From Companilactobacillus alimentarius DSM 20249 (GTDB lineage Bacteria; Bacillota; Bacilli; Lactobacillales; Lactobacillaceae): DNA of 64,000 bases. The position numbers and the translations under genes are program-made. Shown here piece after piece: positions 33,227 through 45,110 of this stretch (within the stretch, counting starts at the first letter, position 1; every line of letters begins with the position of its first letter). Under the pieces are notes generated by a model. It searched no databases. It saw only the letters and a program-made list of their open reading frames with translations, and was not told the origin of the DNA. The stretch is taken from positions 682,001 to 746,000 of the forward strand of contig NZ_CP018867.1 in assembly GCF_002849895.1 (NCBI RefSeq), written 5' to 3'.

Positions 33227-35917
33227 CTAAGCATTTCTTCGACGCTGAAAGAATTTGACAATTTCTACAATCAAGATCATCAAGACGCCAGCACCTAACA
33301 CAATTGCCCATTGCAATAGATTTAATTCTGTCACGTGGAAAAGACTATTAAATCCAGGTACAACAATTGTTAAGGCTACCATGATAAAGGAAACTGCAAC
33401 ACCTATATTGAACATCTTATTTTTGAAAGGATGAACTTTAAAGATTGATTGATACGTTGATTTCACATTGAAAGCATGGAACAACTGGATCAAGGCCAAT
33501 GTTGCATAAGCCATCGTCAAGGCATCAGCGTGAACAGCTGCATTGCCACTGTGGACTGGGAACATAATTGCTAAGCCGTATACACCCAGCGTAATCAGAC
33601 CTTCTAAAATTCCTTGGTAAACAATGGATGAACCAATTCCACCACTTAAGAAGCTAGATTTACGACCACGTGGCTTTCTATCCATGATTCCCGGTTCAGT
33701 AGGTTCAACCCCTAAAGCAATCGCAGGAAATGTATCTGTTGCTAAATTGATCCAAAGTAATTGAACCGGCAACAAAATATCCCAACCCAATAGTGTCATC
33801 ATAAACAAGGTTAAAACTTCACCTAAATTGGCTGAAAGCAAATATTGAATTGATTTCTGAATATTTGAAAAGACTTTTCTACCTTCTTCAACGGCAACAA
33901 TAATCGTGGCAAAGTTATCATCCGCTAAAACCATATCAGAGGCTCCTTTGGACACCTCAGTTCCTGTGATACCCATTCCAATACCAATATCAGCGGATTT
34001 CAAAGCTGGGGCATCGTTGACGCCATCACCAGTCATAGCAACAACTTTTCCTTTATTCTGCCAAGCATTAACAATTCTAACTTTGTGTTCAGGTGAAACA
34101 CGTGCATAAACAGAATATCTTTTTACTTTTTTGGCAAATTCCTGATCACTCATTTGATCCAACTGAGCACCTGTAATAACCGCTCCGTCATCTCCAGGTT
34201 TGATGATTCCCAAACGACCCGCAATAGCTTCGGCTGTATCTTGATGGTCCCCTGTAATCATAATTGGACGAATACCAGCACTTTTAGCATCTTCAACCGC
34301 CTTAGCAGCTTCTGGACGTTCAGGATCAATCATTCCAACTAATCCAGCAAAAATCAAATCGTGTTCGATTGTATCAGAATCAACCGTTTCAGGAATTTCA
34401 TCAATGACCTTATATCCCATTGCTAAAACTCTCAAGGCTTTTGTTGCCATAGATTTATTTTGTTGCAATATTTCTGTTTTATCAGTATCCGTCAAATCAC
34501 GTACTTCGCTTGAAGTAGCCTGAATTCGATTAACTCTTTGCAACAACATATCTGGAGCACCCTTAACGGCAACGAAAAATTTTCCATTGGGTAACTTATG
34601 GATTGTTGACATCAATTTACGTTCTGAATCAAATGGTACTTCAGCTACACGTGGTTCTTTAACTAGTTCATCTTCAACTTTAAAATCATGATCAAATCCG
34701 AATTGTACTAAAGCTGTTTCAGTTGGATCTCCAACTAAAACTCCATCATTTTGAATCTTAGTATCATTACTAAAGGTCATTACTTGAAGCACCTTATCAG
34801 AACCAGAAATGTCTGCTGAGGCATCCTGCAATTGACCATATTGATAAACTTTTTCAACCGTCATTTTATTTTGAGTTAAAGTACCCGTTTTATCAGAAGC
34901 AACAATGTCCGTACTGCCTAGTGTTTCAACCGCGGGTAATTTTCTAACTAGAGCTTTTCTTTTGGCCATTCGCGTCGTACCTAAAGCCAAAATAATTGTT
35001 ACAATAGCTGGCAATCCCTCGGGAATAGCTGCTACGGCTAAGGATATTGCTACTAACATCATATTAATGATCAATTCATTCATTGGTAAACCACTGCTAT
35101 TATTAAAAATACCAACAGCAAAAATTACCGCTGCAATAATTAGAATTAACCAAGTTAATGTTTTACCTAAGGAATTCAAATTGTCTTGTAATGGGGTACC
35201 AGTTTCTTCAGCCCGATTAATCATACCGGCAATTTGACCAACTTGTGTATCCATCCCAACGCCAACAACAATTCCAGAACCACGACCATAAGTAACATTA
35301 CTATTCATATAAGCCATATTCTTACGATCGCCTAGAGGTATGTCTTCATCAGGTAATACACTACTTTCTTTTTCAACTGGAACTGATTCTCCAGTTAAAG
35401 CCGACTCTTCAATCTTCATCGAAGCTGAATCAAGCAAACGAATATCAGCTGGAACAATATCCCCTGCTTCTAAAAGTACCAAATCACCTACTACTAAGGC
35501 TTCACTGCTAACCGTTTCTAATTTGCCATTACGACGAACATGGGCTTCAGGAGTTGACATTTCTTTTAAAGCATCAATAGCTTCTTCGGCCTTAGACTCT
35601 TGGAAAACTCCGAAGATAGCATTAACAATTACAACCGCTAAGATCAAGCCAGCATCAGCCCACTCTTTAGCAACTACCCCTGAAATAAAAGCTGCCACTA
35701 ATAAAACAATGATCATAAAATCCTTGAATTGATCAAAAAAACGTTGGACCAGACTTTTTTTCTTACCCTGTGCTAATGCATTAGGACCGTTTTTTTCTAA
35801 ACGTTGTTGAGCCGTTTCACTACTCAGCCCCGTTTTACTAGTTTGAAACTTATCTAACAACGCCCTCTCATCTAATACATAGTAACGGGAGTGTTTAGTT
35901 TCATTGATTTTTTTCAT
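33227..35917 (-). CDS. Ca2+/Mn2+-exporting P-type ATPase
   Basis: 896 aa, SERCA/PMCA-like P2 ATPase. It has an N-terminal cation-ATPase domain, LTGESVPV in the actuator, PEGLPAIVT in TM4, SDKTGTLTQNKMTV with the phospho-Asp, the TGDGVNDAPAL hinge and NLATDTFPA in TM6. These are the Ca2+-site signature residues Glu, Asn, Thr and Asp. Start MKKINETKHS at 35917 with GGAGGAA upstream; the frame is open to 35968. It sits directly behind a yybP-ykoY Mn2+ riboswitch. Export of Mn2+ (and Ca2+) is therefore the likely role, as for similarly controlled ATPases in other lactic acid bacteria. Confidence 0.9.
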   Translation of the reverse strand: MKKINETKHSRYYVLDERALLDKFQTSKTGLSSETAQQRLEKNGPNALAQGKKKSLVQRFFDQFKDFMIIVLLVAAFISGVVAKEWADAGLILAVVIVNAIFGVFQESKAEEAIDALKEMSTPEAHVRRNGKLETVSSEALVVGDLVLLEAGDIVPADIRLLDSASMKIEESALTGESVPVEKESSVLPDEDIPLGDRKNMAYMNSNVTYGRGSGIVVGVGMDTQVGQIAGMINRAEETGTPLQDNLNSLGKTLTWLILIIAAVIFAVGIFNNSSGLPMNELIINMMLVAISLAVAAIPEGLPAIVTIILALGTTRMAKRKALVRKLPAVETLGSTDIVASDKTGTLTQNKMTVEKVYQYGQLQDASADISGSDKVLQVMTFSNDTKIQNDGVLVGDPTETALVQFGFDHDFKVEDELVKEPRVAEVPFDSERKLMSTIHKLPNGKFFVAVKGAPDMLLQRVNRIQATSSEVRDLTDTDKTEILQQNKSMATKALRVLAMGYKVIDEIPETVDSDTIEHDLIFAGLVGMIDPERPEAAKAVEDAKSAGIRPIMITGDHQDTAEAIAGRLGIIKPGDDGAVITGAQLDQMSDQEFAKKVKRYSVYARVSPEHKVRIVNAWQNKGKVVAMTGDGVNDAPALKSADIGIGMGITGTEVSKGASDMVLADDNFATIIVAVEEGRKVFSNIQKSIQYLLSANLGEVLTLFMMTLLGWDILLPVQLLWINLATDTFPAIALGVEPTEPGIMDRKPRGRKSSFLSGGIGSSIVYQGILEGLITLGVYGLAIMFPVHSGNAAVHADALTMAYATLALIQLFHAFNVKSTYQSIFKVHPFKNKMFNIGVAVSFIMVALTIVVPGFNSLFHVTELNLLQWAIVLGAGVLMILIVEIVKFFQRRRNA

Positions 35918-35934
35918 TGATTTATTCCTCCTTA

Positions 35935-36052
35935 TAAAAAAAGACCTGTACGCCAAATACACGTACAAGTCTCACTAAATTAAGACAAAACCAGAGCTAC
36001 GTCTTGTTGATGATTTTGTCGCAGGCAACCTCTGCAAGTTACTCCCTTGTTT
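35935..36052 (-). promoter_or_regulatory. yybP-ykoY (Mn2+) riboswitch with terminator
   Basis: The minus-strand leader has the family layout. A 5' GGGAGTAACTT (36036-36046) is followed by paired elements and an AGTGAGAC segment. That segment starts a terminator stem, AGACTTGTACG / CGTACAGGTCT, with a T7 tract (about 35938-35970). Mn2+ binding is known to favour antitermination in this class. It lies between a strong promoter and the P-type ATPase start. Confidence 0.8.
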
Positions 36053-36058
36053 AAAATT

Positions 36059-36087
36059 ATTATAAATGATACAGAACTTTAAAGCAA
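36059..36087 (-). promoter_or_regulatory. Promoter of the riboswitch leader
   Basis: -35 TTGCTT (36082-36087), 17-bp spacer, perfect -10 TATAAT (36059-36064), about 10 bp before the GGGAGTAAC of the aptamer. Confidence 0.75.
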
Positions 36088-36092
36088 AAGAA

Positions 36093-36134
36093 AAAAGTCG
36101 AAGTTAAGAAAAATTTTTCTTAGCAACGACTTTT
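36093..36134 (-). terminator. Terminator of the muramidase gene
   Basis: Stem AAAAGTCG / CGACTTTT with a long inner TAAGAAAAA / TTTTTCTTA stem and T tract on the minus strand. Confidence 0.85.
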
Positions 36135-36148
36135 AAGTAATTTCAAAA

Positions 36149-37370
36149 TTATTTTAGAACATAACTAGCATTAACCCATTCATTATTACCAACACTGTAA
36201 TAAGTTACACCGTTAACAACCTTTGTTTGGTCTGTCTTCCATGTACTATCATTTGCTAGAAGACGGTTAGTAATTCCCTTCATTGTTCCATCGCTTTGAA
36301 GAGCGACCAATTGAACGGCATATGAAGAAGCATTATCAACTTTAATCACGTTAGTTGTTGAACTTGTTGAACCACTATCAGTTACAGCTGATGAGCTACT
36401 ATTACCACTAATGTAGTTTGCAGCAATCCATTCGTTTGTAGCAACACGATAATATGTCACACCATTAACAGATTTAGTTTGATCTGTCTTCCATGAACTA
36501 TTATTGGCTAAATTACGATTAGTAATTCTTTGCATTGTACCATCACTTTGCAAAGCCATCAAAGGAACGTAACTAGCAGAAGTATTGTTTACTTTGACAA
36601 TGTTACTGGATGAACTAGTAGCACTATCGGAATTAGAACCGCTGTTAGTTGTTGCAGAATCATCAGAACTACTATCATTTGTAGTTGTTCCACTTGGTGA
36701 AGTGTAACTTGTGAAGTAGCTGTCATAGAGTTCAGAAACATCAAAGTATCCGTAACTACCATTAAATGTATATGAACTAGACCATTGCCATGCATGTTCA
36801 CTTGTATACCATTCTTTACCGCTTGGACTATATGGATAAGAAGCAATCCAGCCTTGACCAACTGTCATGACTGAACCAACCCATGAACCCATTGTATAAA
36901 TTACAGAACGGTAACCATACTTAGCAACTTCTGTCATGAAGGCTGCGTTATTGGCATCATTTTGAGCCGCTGACAATCCTTGTTGTTCAGAGCTTTCAAC
37001 ATCAGTAGCTAAAACCATCTGCCTGAGCAAGCTTTGCAGCGTAATCAGCTTCCGCCTTAGCACCACTGACACTACTATATCTAGCATAATGATAACCATT
37101 AACATAAAGTCCAGCAGATTTAGCAGCTGCAATATTACCAGCAGCCGTTGTATCTTTGAAAGATGTACCTTCACTAATTTTAGTAACCATCGCTTTAACA
37201 CCATAGTTGTCATGCATATCTTTAAAATTAGAAACAGTCATTGCACCATTATTATTGGATACATCCACCATATCTACACGTGCAGCTTGAACATTAGTTG
37301 CACAGAAAAACAAGACTACCATCGACATTAATGTAGTAAGAGCTACAATAATCCTTTTCTTTAAAACCAT
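36149..37370 (-). pseudogene. GH25 muramidase with SLAP repeats, frameshifted
   Basis: Read from 37370, the frame gives a signal peptide (1 to about 29, ...NVQA) and a GH25 lysozyme N-terminus (VDMVDVSNNNG, with catalytic Asp near residue 36). It hits TGA at 37002-37004 after KLAQADGFSY. The GH25 sequence resumes in another frame from about 37015 (VLATDVESSEQQGLSAAQND) and runs through the rest of the domain. A Ser/Thr-rich linker and two SLAP repeats (SSWKTDQTK...YYRVATNEW) run to 36149. The domain is otherwise intact, so a few bases were lost or gained near 37010-37025. Without correction the enzyme is truncated and wall binding is lost. RBS AAGGGAG; WalR-like box upstream. Confidence 0.85.
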
Positions 37371-37408
37371 AATTCCCTTCTCCCTTTCGTCGCCATCGCA
37401 ACAAATAG

Positions 37409-37488
37409 ATTATAAGGCAAATTTCTTGACATGGTTTGAAAGTTACAGAGTTGTTCACTGAAAGTAATATAGTAATAATCTTGTAACA
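37409..37488 (-). promoter_or_regulatory. Muramidase promoter region with WalR-like box
   Basis: On the minus strand TGTTAC-N5-TATTAC (37472-37488) matches the WalR consensus at 11 of 12 positions. TATAAT (37409-37414) lies about 58 bp downstream without a clear -35. Cell-wall hydrolases are classical WalRK targets. Confidence 0.5.
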
Positions 37489-37601
37489 AAATAGTAAAAA
37501 AAGAATATTGAAATTTTGACAAAAAAGTAGGTTATTAAATACCGTACTTCCAGTTAATCATATTATGGTTCATAACTTATATTAATTTATATCTTAAAAA
37601 T

Positions 37602-37653
37602 AGTACCTATTAACCGTTTGCTTTAATAAAGCTAATGGTTAATAGGTACTTCT
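37602..37653. terminator. Terminator of the glycosidase operon
   Basis: Perfect 14-bp stem AGTACCTATTAACC / GGTTAATAGGTACT with an inner GCTTTA/TAAAGC stem; T-rich on the minus strand. Confidence 0.9.
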
Positions 37654-37666
37654 TATTGAAATAAAT

Positions 37667-40415
<2,749 letters not shown>

Positions 40416-40429
40416 AAATACCCCTCCAA

Positions 40430-40478
40430 TTAGTTAGTTTTTATATTAAAAGAACTAGCTAAAATGTAACCGCTTTCT
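40430..40478 (-). promoter_or_regulatory. PTS/bgl promoter with ROK operator and cre
   Basis: ROK-type inverted repeat TTAGTTAGTT / AACTAGCTAA (40430-40462) spans the -10 TATAAA (40440-40445). The -35 TTACAT (40464-40469) overlaps a cre site AGAAAGCGGTTACA (40465-40478, 13/14). Binding of either protein would block RNA polymerase: sugar-specific repression plus CcpA catabolite repression. Confidence 0.7.
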
Positions 40479-40580
40479 GATGAAACGTCAAGCCCTTTTC
40501 TGCACTCAATTATTAATATGTTCGAAAAAAATACTAACTATGTTATGAATCACACAGTTAGTACTGAATTTTTACATATC

Positions 40581-41729
40581 TTAATTAGTAAGCGGCATGA
40601 TTCTCCTCTTGAAATTTAATTCTGCCGTTGGTAAATCTAATATTTTTCGTGTAATCAATGCACAACCCCCTAATAAGTTGTCATTATCGGCATTATCAGC
40701 CAATTCTAAATCAAGCGGATGTGACATAATTTGATTTAATTGTTGTTTAACCTCAACTAGAATATCTGGAATTGCTCGTAAGATTTTCGAACTTAAGACG
40801 ACCTTCTCTGGATCAAATAAAAGCAAAATATTTTGTAAAATTATAGTTAAACTTTTTTGAAAGTTTTTTAAAATATTCATGGCTTCCTCATCACCCAAAT
40901 CATACCAACGAAGAATGTCGGCTACTACAACTCTTTTGTTCTTCAATTTCTCTAATTGATTAAGAACTGCCTGATCCGACCCTACTTCCTCTAAAGAGAT
41001 GGGAAGATTGTTTCCAAGTCCAAGGAATTTAGCTTGGCCAATTTCCCCTGCTTCACTATTGAAGCCACTATACAATTCTCCATCAATAATCAAACCAACC
41101 CCGACCCTGTCAGTCAGGCTCAATGCAGCAGCACTTTTTATTGTTCGACTGGAGAAATCTCTAATAGCTAGAGCAGCTAAATTAGATTCATTTTCTATCA
41201 GAACAGGTACATTAAAACGGCTTTGCAAAATTTGAACCAAGTCATAATTTGCCAAATCATGATTTAAAGCATTAACCACTCGATTATTCTTTACAACACC
41301 ACCGATAGCTACAGATATTCCTGATAAATTATTATCCAATTTAAGCAATTTGATTGCTTGATACAAGGCCAATAATTGTTGTGAGGCTTCTTTACCTTCA
41401 ATAGGAAATTCTTGTCGATCAATTATACTGCCATCTAACCAATTAGACATACAACTAATCGTTGTACTATTAATCTTAGCATTAATCGTATAACCTGCTT
41501 GGGCATTAAAATTAGTCAAGATTGGTTTACGACCACCACTACGAGTACTATTTCCTTGACCAATGTCATAGACCAGATTATCGTTAGATAATTGCGTAAA
41601 AATATTATAAACTGTTGACTTAGTTAATCCTAGATTTTTTGCTACATCAGCTCTAGAGGTTGGTGTCTGATTAAAGACCTCTCTTAAAACATTTAACTCA
41701 TTAATTCTTCTGATCGTTAATCGATTCAT
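40581..41729 (-). CDS. ROK-family transcriptional repressor (XylR-like)
   Basis: 382 aa. N-terminal winged helix (TSRADVAKNLGLTKSTVYNIFTQL, about 23-46), then a ROK sugar-kinase-like domain (about 85-370) containing GVGLIIDGELYSGFNSEAGEIGQ. The zinc motif CxCGxxGC, usual after the GEIGH position in ROK proteins, is absent (GQAKFLGLGNNLPISLEE). Start ATG at 41729, 5 bp after GGGGTGG. It lies between the PTS/bgl operon and the alpha-xylosidase gene. Both carry the same TTAGTTAGTT inverted repeat, so it is the likely local regulator. Effector sugar unknown; a xylose or isoprimeverose-type ligand is plausible. Confidence 0.85.
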   Translation of the reverse strand: MNRLTIRRINELNVLREVFNQTPTSRADVAKNLGLTKSTVYNIFTQLSNDNLVYDIGQGNSTRSGGRKPILTNFNAQAGYTINAKINSTTISCMSNWLDGSIIDRQEFPIEGKEASQQLLALYQAIKLLKLDNNLSGISVAIGGVVKNNRVVNALNHDLANYDLVQILQSRFNVPVLIENESNLAALAIRDFSSRTIKSAAALSLTDRVGVGLIIDGELYSGFNSEAGEIGQAKFLGLGNNLPISLEEVGSDQAVLNQLEKLKNKRVVVADILRWYDLGDEEAMNILKNFQKSLTIILQNILLLFDPEKVVLSSKILRAIPDILVEVKQQLNQIMSHPLDLELADNADNDNLLGGCALITRKILDLPTAELNFKRRIMPLTN

Positions 41730-41857
41730 ACTCGCCACCCCTTAATTATCAATAAGAATTATAATATTTTCATTTTAATAATTCTATACACTTACAATAA
41801 TACTACACATGTATAGACCAACTGATAAATAAACTCACTTATACCGAAAATGATTAT

Positions 41858-41895
41858 AAAAGCCATCAATTTTCATTCAAAAATTGACGGCTTTT
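41858..41895 (-). terminator. Terminator of the alpha-xylosidase gene
   Basis: Stem AAAAGCCATCAATTTT / AAAATTGACGGCTTTT with one mismatch, T-rich on the minus strand. Confidence 0.85.
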
Positions 41896-41914
41896 ATTCA
41901 CTAATCAGCTTTCT

Positions 41915-44203
41915 TTACACCACAAATTCAGCCTTATTATTAATCAGTTTTGCGCTCTCTATCAATTCACTATCATGTAAATAGACATTTATATCACCAG
42001 TAATACCCTTTGTTTCAACAGAGATTTTATCTCCTTTACGTTTGGCAATAATCTGAGCCACATCTTGACCATGAATATCAACTACCTTAGTTGAGACAAT
42101 TCCTTCTTGCAATTGATACAAATGAATATCAACATCCTTTGTATAATTATAGGATGCATGAGCTGCTTTTTCATTACGGACAATAATACTATTTTCACGC
42201 ACTAATACAGGTAGACTTAATTTATCAAATTTTTGATTGACCCATTTACCCGATTCTGGAGCTTGATAAACTTGATTATCTAAAATACTTGTCCACGTAC
42301 CGCCTGGTAAATAAAAATGAGCCTTACCTTGATCATTAAAGATTGGTGCCACTAAAATTTGCGAGCCAAACATATATTGAGTCCCATTGTCATAGACATT
42401 AGGATCATCTGCAAATTCCATAAACATTGGCCTCATTAAAGGATTCCCAAAATGAGCACTATGAGAAGCTTGCGTATAGAGATACGGCATCAGTGACAAC
42501 TTTAAGTCTACATAACGTTTAGTATTCTTGACAGCTTCTTCATCAAAGTTCCATGGAACTCGATATACATTACTGCCGTGATAGCGACTATGCGATGACA
42601 GAAGTCCAAATTGTGTCCAACGCTTGTAAAGATCTGCTGTTGGTCGATCATCCCCATCTTCAAAGCCACCGATATCATGGCTCCAAAAACCAAAACCTGA
42701 TAATAAGAATGATAATCCCCCACGTAAAGTATCACGCATAGAACTATAATTCGATAAACAATCCCCACCCCAATGAACTGGGTATGATTGTGATCCAGTA
42801 GTGGCAGAACGAGCAAAGACAACGGCTTCCTCTTTACCTTTAATTTCCTCAATAGCTTCATAAACTGCTTGATTATATTGTAATGTGTAATAATTATGTT
42901 CTTGTTGTGGATTGGAACCATCAAAGAATTTCACATCATCAACTGGAATTCTTTCACCAAAATCGGTTTTGAAACAGTCGACACCCATTTTCAACAAATC
43001 TTTCAATTTATCTTGATACCACTTCTTAGCATCAGGATTGGTAAAATCGACGAAACCATTACCAGCTTGCCAAAGATCCCATTGCCAAACGTCACCATTT
43101 TGTCGCTTGATTAAATAGCCCTTATCTTTTGCTTCTTTGAATAAGAGTGATTTTTGTGCAATATAAGGATTTAACCAAACACAAACTTTGATACCTCGGT
43201 CATGTATTTTCCTTAACAAACCTTCTGGATCAGGAAATTGTTCTTTATCCCAATTTAAAGTACACCATTCAAACCCTTTTTGCCAAAAACAATCGAAATG
43301 GAAAACATCCAATGGAATGTGACGTTCTTTCATACCATCAATAAATTTCAAAACAGTTTCTTCACTATAGTCAGTTGTAAAAGACGTACTCAACCATAGA
43401 CCAAACGACCAAGCTGGTGGTAGATTAATCTTCCCAGTCAATTGCGTATAACGGTGTAAAACCTCTTGAGTTGTTGGTCCATAAATAACGTAATACTGAA
43501 GCGATTGTCCTTCAGTACTAAATTGAACTCGATCAACATTTTCAGAACCAACTTCAAATGAAACTTTCTGTGGCTCATCGACAAAGACCCCATAGCCACG
43601 ACTACTGATATAAAATGGAATATTTTTATATGCTTGTTCGCTTCCAGTACCGCCATCTTGGTTCCAAGTATCGATCGATTGACCATTTTTAACAAAATTG
43701 CCAAATCGTTCACCTAAACCATAAATTTTTTCGTCAATGTCCATCGACAATTGCTCACGCATATAACTCTTCTTAGTCTCACGATCATAAATTACACCTT
43801 GAGCTTTCAAGGGTGACTCTGTAACTAATTTTTTATCCGATAAAAATTTCAAACTAAAGTCTTGTTTCAAAGGTAACTCAAGTCGCAAATCTCCACTTTG
43901 TAGTGATGCAACACACTTATCTACATCAACTTTGACACTTGGCTTTAAATCATTAATTTTAAATCTTGGTCCATGATCATCACTATCAAAATGTTCGAGT
44001 TTGACGCCAATAACATTTTCAACTGGTGAAGTAATCGTTAAGGTCGTTGCTCCCAGATTCAACTGATCCCCACGACTTTCAACCTTTTTAAATGGAGCAA
44101 AGGCTTTTAAAGTGTTATCGACTTTCTTAGCTTCATAAATCTCCATTGGTGAATCAATATTAAATTCCTCACGATTCATCCAATACCCATTAGTAAACTT
44201 CAC
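41915..44203 (-). CDS. Alpha-xylosidase (GH31, YicI type)
   Basis: 762 aa. YicI-like architecture: N-terminal beta-sandwich, (beta/alpha)8 barrel with nucleophile Asp in CFKTDFGE and the ARSATTGSQSYPVHWGGDC block, then C-terminal beta domains. The closest pattern is alpha-xylosidase, which removes alpha-1,6-xylose from xyloglucan fragments such as isoprimeverose. A GTG at 44212 abuts the AGGAAG. The GTG at 44203 has 8-bp spacing and gives the family start MKFTNGYW. No signal peptide, so it acts on imported sugar. Regulated by the ROK operator at 44229-44257 and a cre site. Confidence 0.85.
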   Translation of the reverse strand: MKFTNGYWMNREEFNIDSPMEIYEAKKVDNTLKAFAPFKKVESRGDQLNLGATTLTITSPVENVIGVKLEHFDSDDHGPRFKINDLKPSVKVDVDKCVASLQSGDLRLELPLKQDFSLKFLSDKKLVTESPLKAQGVIYDRETKKSYMREQLSMDIDEKIYGLGERFGNFVKNGQSIDTWNQDGGTGSEQAYKNIPFYISSRGYGVFVDEPQKVSFEVGSENVDRVQFSTEGQSLQYYVIYGPTTQEVLHRYTQLTGKINLPPAWSFGLWLSTSFTTDYSEETVLKFIDGMKERHIPLDVFHFDCFWQKGFEWCTLNWDKEQFPDPEGLLRKIHDRGIKVCVWLNPYIAQKSLLFKEAKDKGYLIKRQNGDVWQWDLWQAGNGFVDFTNPDAKKWYQDKLKDLLKMGVDCFKTDFGERIPVDDVKFFDGSNPQQEHNYYTLQYNQAVYEAIEEIKGKEEAVVFARSATTGSQSYPVHWGGDCLSNYSSMRDTLRGGLSFLLSGFGFWSHDIGGFEDGDDRPTADLYKRWTQFGLLSSHSRYHGSNVYRVPWNFDEEAVKNTKRYVDLKLSLMPYLYTQASHSAHFGNPLMRPMFMEFADDPNVYDNGTQYMFGSQILVAPIFNDQGKAHFYLPGGTWTSILDNQVYQAPESGKWVNQKFDKLSLPVLVRENSIIVRNEKAAHASYNYTKDVDIHLYQLQEGIVSTKVVDIHGQDVAQIIAKRKGDKISVETKGITGDINVYLHDSELIESAKLINNKAEFVV

Positions 44204-44228
44204 TAATTGCACCTTCCTTATTGAGATT

Positions 44229-44299
44229 TTAGTTAGTTCTTTTAACGAACTAACTAAGTTAACGCTTACATTATAAACATGATTTACTACTTAATTCAA
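44229..44299 (-). promoter_or_regulatory. Alpha-xylosidase promoter, ROK operator and cre
   Basis: -35 TTGAAT (44294-44299), 18 bp, perfect -10 TATAAT (44270-44275). A cre TGTAAGCGTTAACT (44257-44270, 13/14) covers the transcription start. A perfect inverted repeat with TTAGTTAGTTC / GAACTAACTAA arms (44229-44257) follows. The repeat is the same as at 40430. Confidence 0.75.
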
Positions 44300-44344
44300 T
44301 TACTTTCCTACTTTTATTTACAAAACAATTTATTTCTTAAAGTA

Positions 44345-44380
44345 TAAAAATAACCGTAATTGTATTCAACTACGGTTATT
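44345..44380 (-). terminator. Terminator of the ABC operon
   Basis: Perfect 10-bp stem AATAACCGTA / TACGGTTATT followed on the minus strand by a T-rich run. Confidence 0.8.
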
Positions 44381-44384
44381 GCTT

Positions 44385-45110
44385 TTATAAAATTGTTCGT
44401 TGATTGGATCTTTTAGTAACTCTTTTTATTTGCCACCAATATGCAATAATCCCAAATAAAATCCAGACTACTAGAATTGGTACGTCTTTCCAAAACAAGG
44501 CTAATTGGTTCATTCGAAGCGCATCAATCGTATGCCTATATGGGAAAAAACCACCAATAAAACGCAACCAAGTAGGATATTTCTCAAAAGAAATCAAGGT
44601 ACCAGAAACCAAATATCCTACAGCACTAATTATATTAGAAAAGAAATACGGTTCGGACATCCCCATTGAAAGGACAAACGATACAATACCCAAAATCACT
44701 CCTGATACAACTGCCATAAAGGACAGCATAAACAATAATCTCAAAGAAATATTTCTGTTAATCAGCCATAACAATAATCCATTAATTATGACCATTGTTT
44801 CTGCTACTACACTAGAGATCAAAATTTTACTTCCCCAATAAGCCATTGAAAATGGGCGGCTGATCATTACTTCCAAAATGATACTTCTATTAATATCCCC
44901 AACTAGTAAATTATTAATACTGCCAAGTGCTAAAAGTGGTCCTGATATTAATACTGAACTAGTCGCAACTTTCCAATCAATTTGACCGGTCTCACTATTC
45001 GTCACAGCCACAAGCAGCAACATATTCAAAATTGGAATAATTAAAAAGTAAACTAGAATGACTCGCCAATTACGAATATAGGATAAAGTTGATAATTGTG
45101 TCTTAATCAT
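44385..45110 (-). CDS. ABC-2 type permease (second subunit)
   Basis: 241 aa, six helices, beginning MIKTQLSTLSYIRNW. The frame is open to 45170, but the ATG at 45110 overlaps the stop of the upstream permease (ATGA), with GGGGAGG 11 bp before. Probably forms a heterodimer with the permease at 45107-45841 and the ATPase at 45838-46617. The C-terminal WLRFIGGFFPYRHTIDALR motif is typical of drug/antibiotic-type ABC-2 exporters. Substrate unknown. Confidence 0.75.
   Translation of the reverse strand: MIKTQLSTLSYIRNWRVILVYFLIIPILNMLLLVAVTNSETGQIDWKVATSSVLISGPLLALGSINNLLVGDINRSIILEVMISRPFSMAYWGSKILISSVVAETMVIINGLLLWLINRNISLRLLFMLSFMAVVSGVILGIVSFVLSMGMSEPYFFSNIISAVGYLVSGTLISFEKYPTWLRFIGGFFPYRHTIDALRMNQLALFWKDVPILVVWILFGIIAYWWQIKRVTKRSNQRTIL

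Noticed and set aside
34900..35740. Long antisense reading frames opposite the P-type ATPase gene
   Set aside because: No RBS, and composition follows from the codon usage of the real gene on the other strand.
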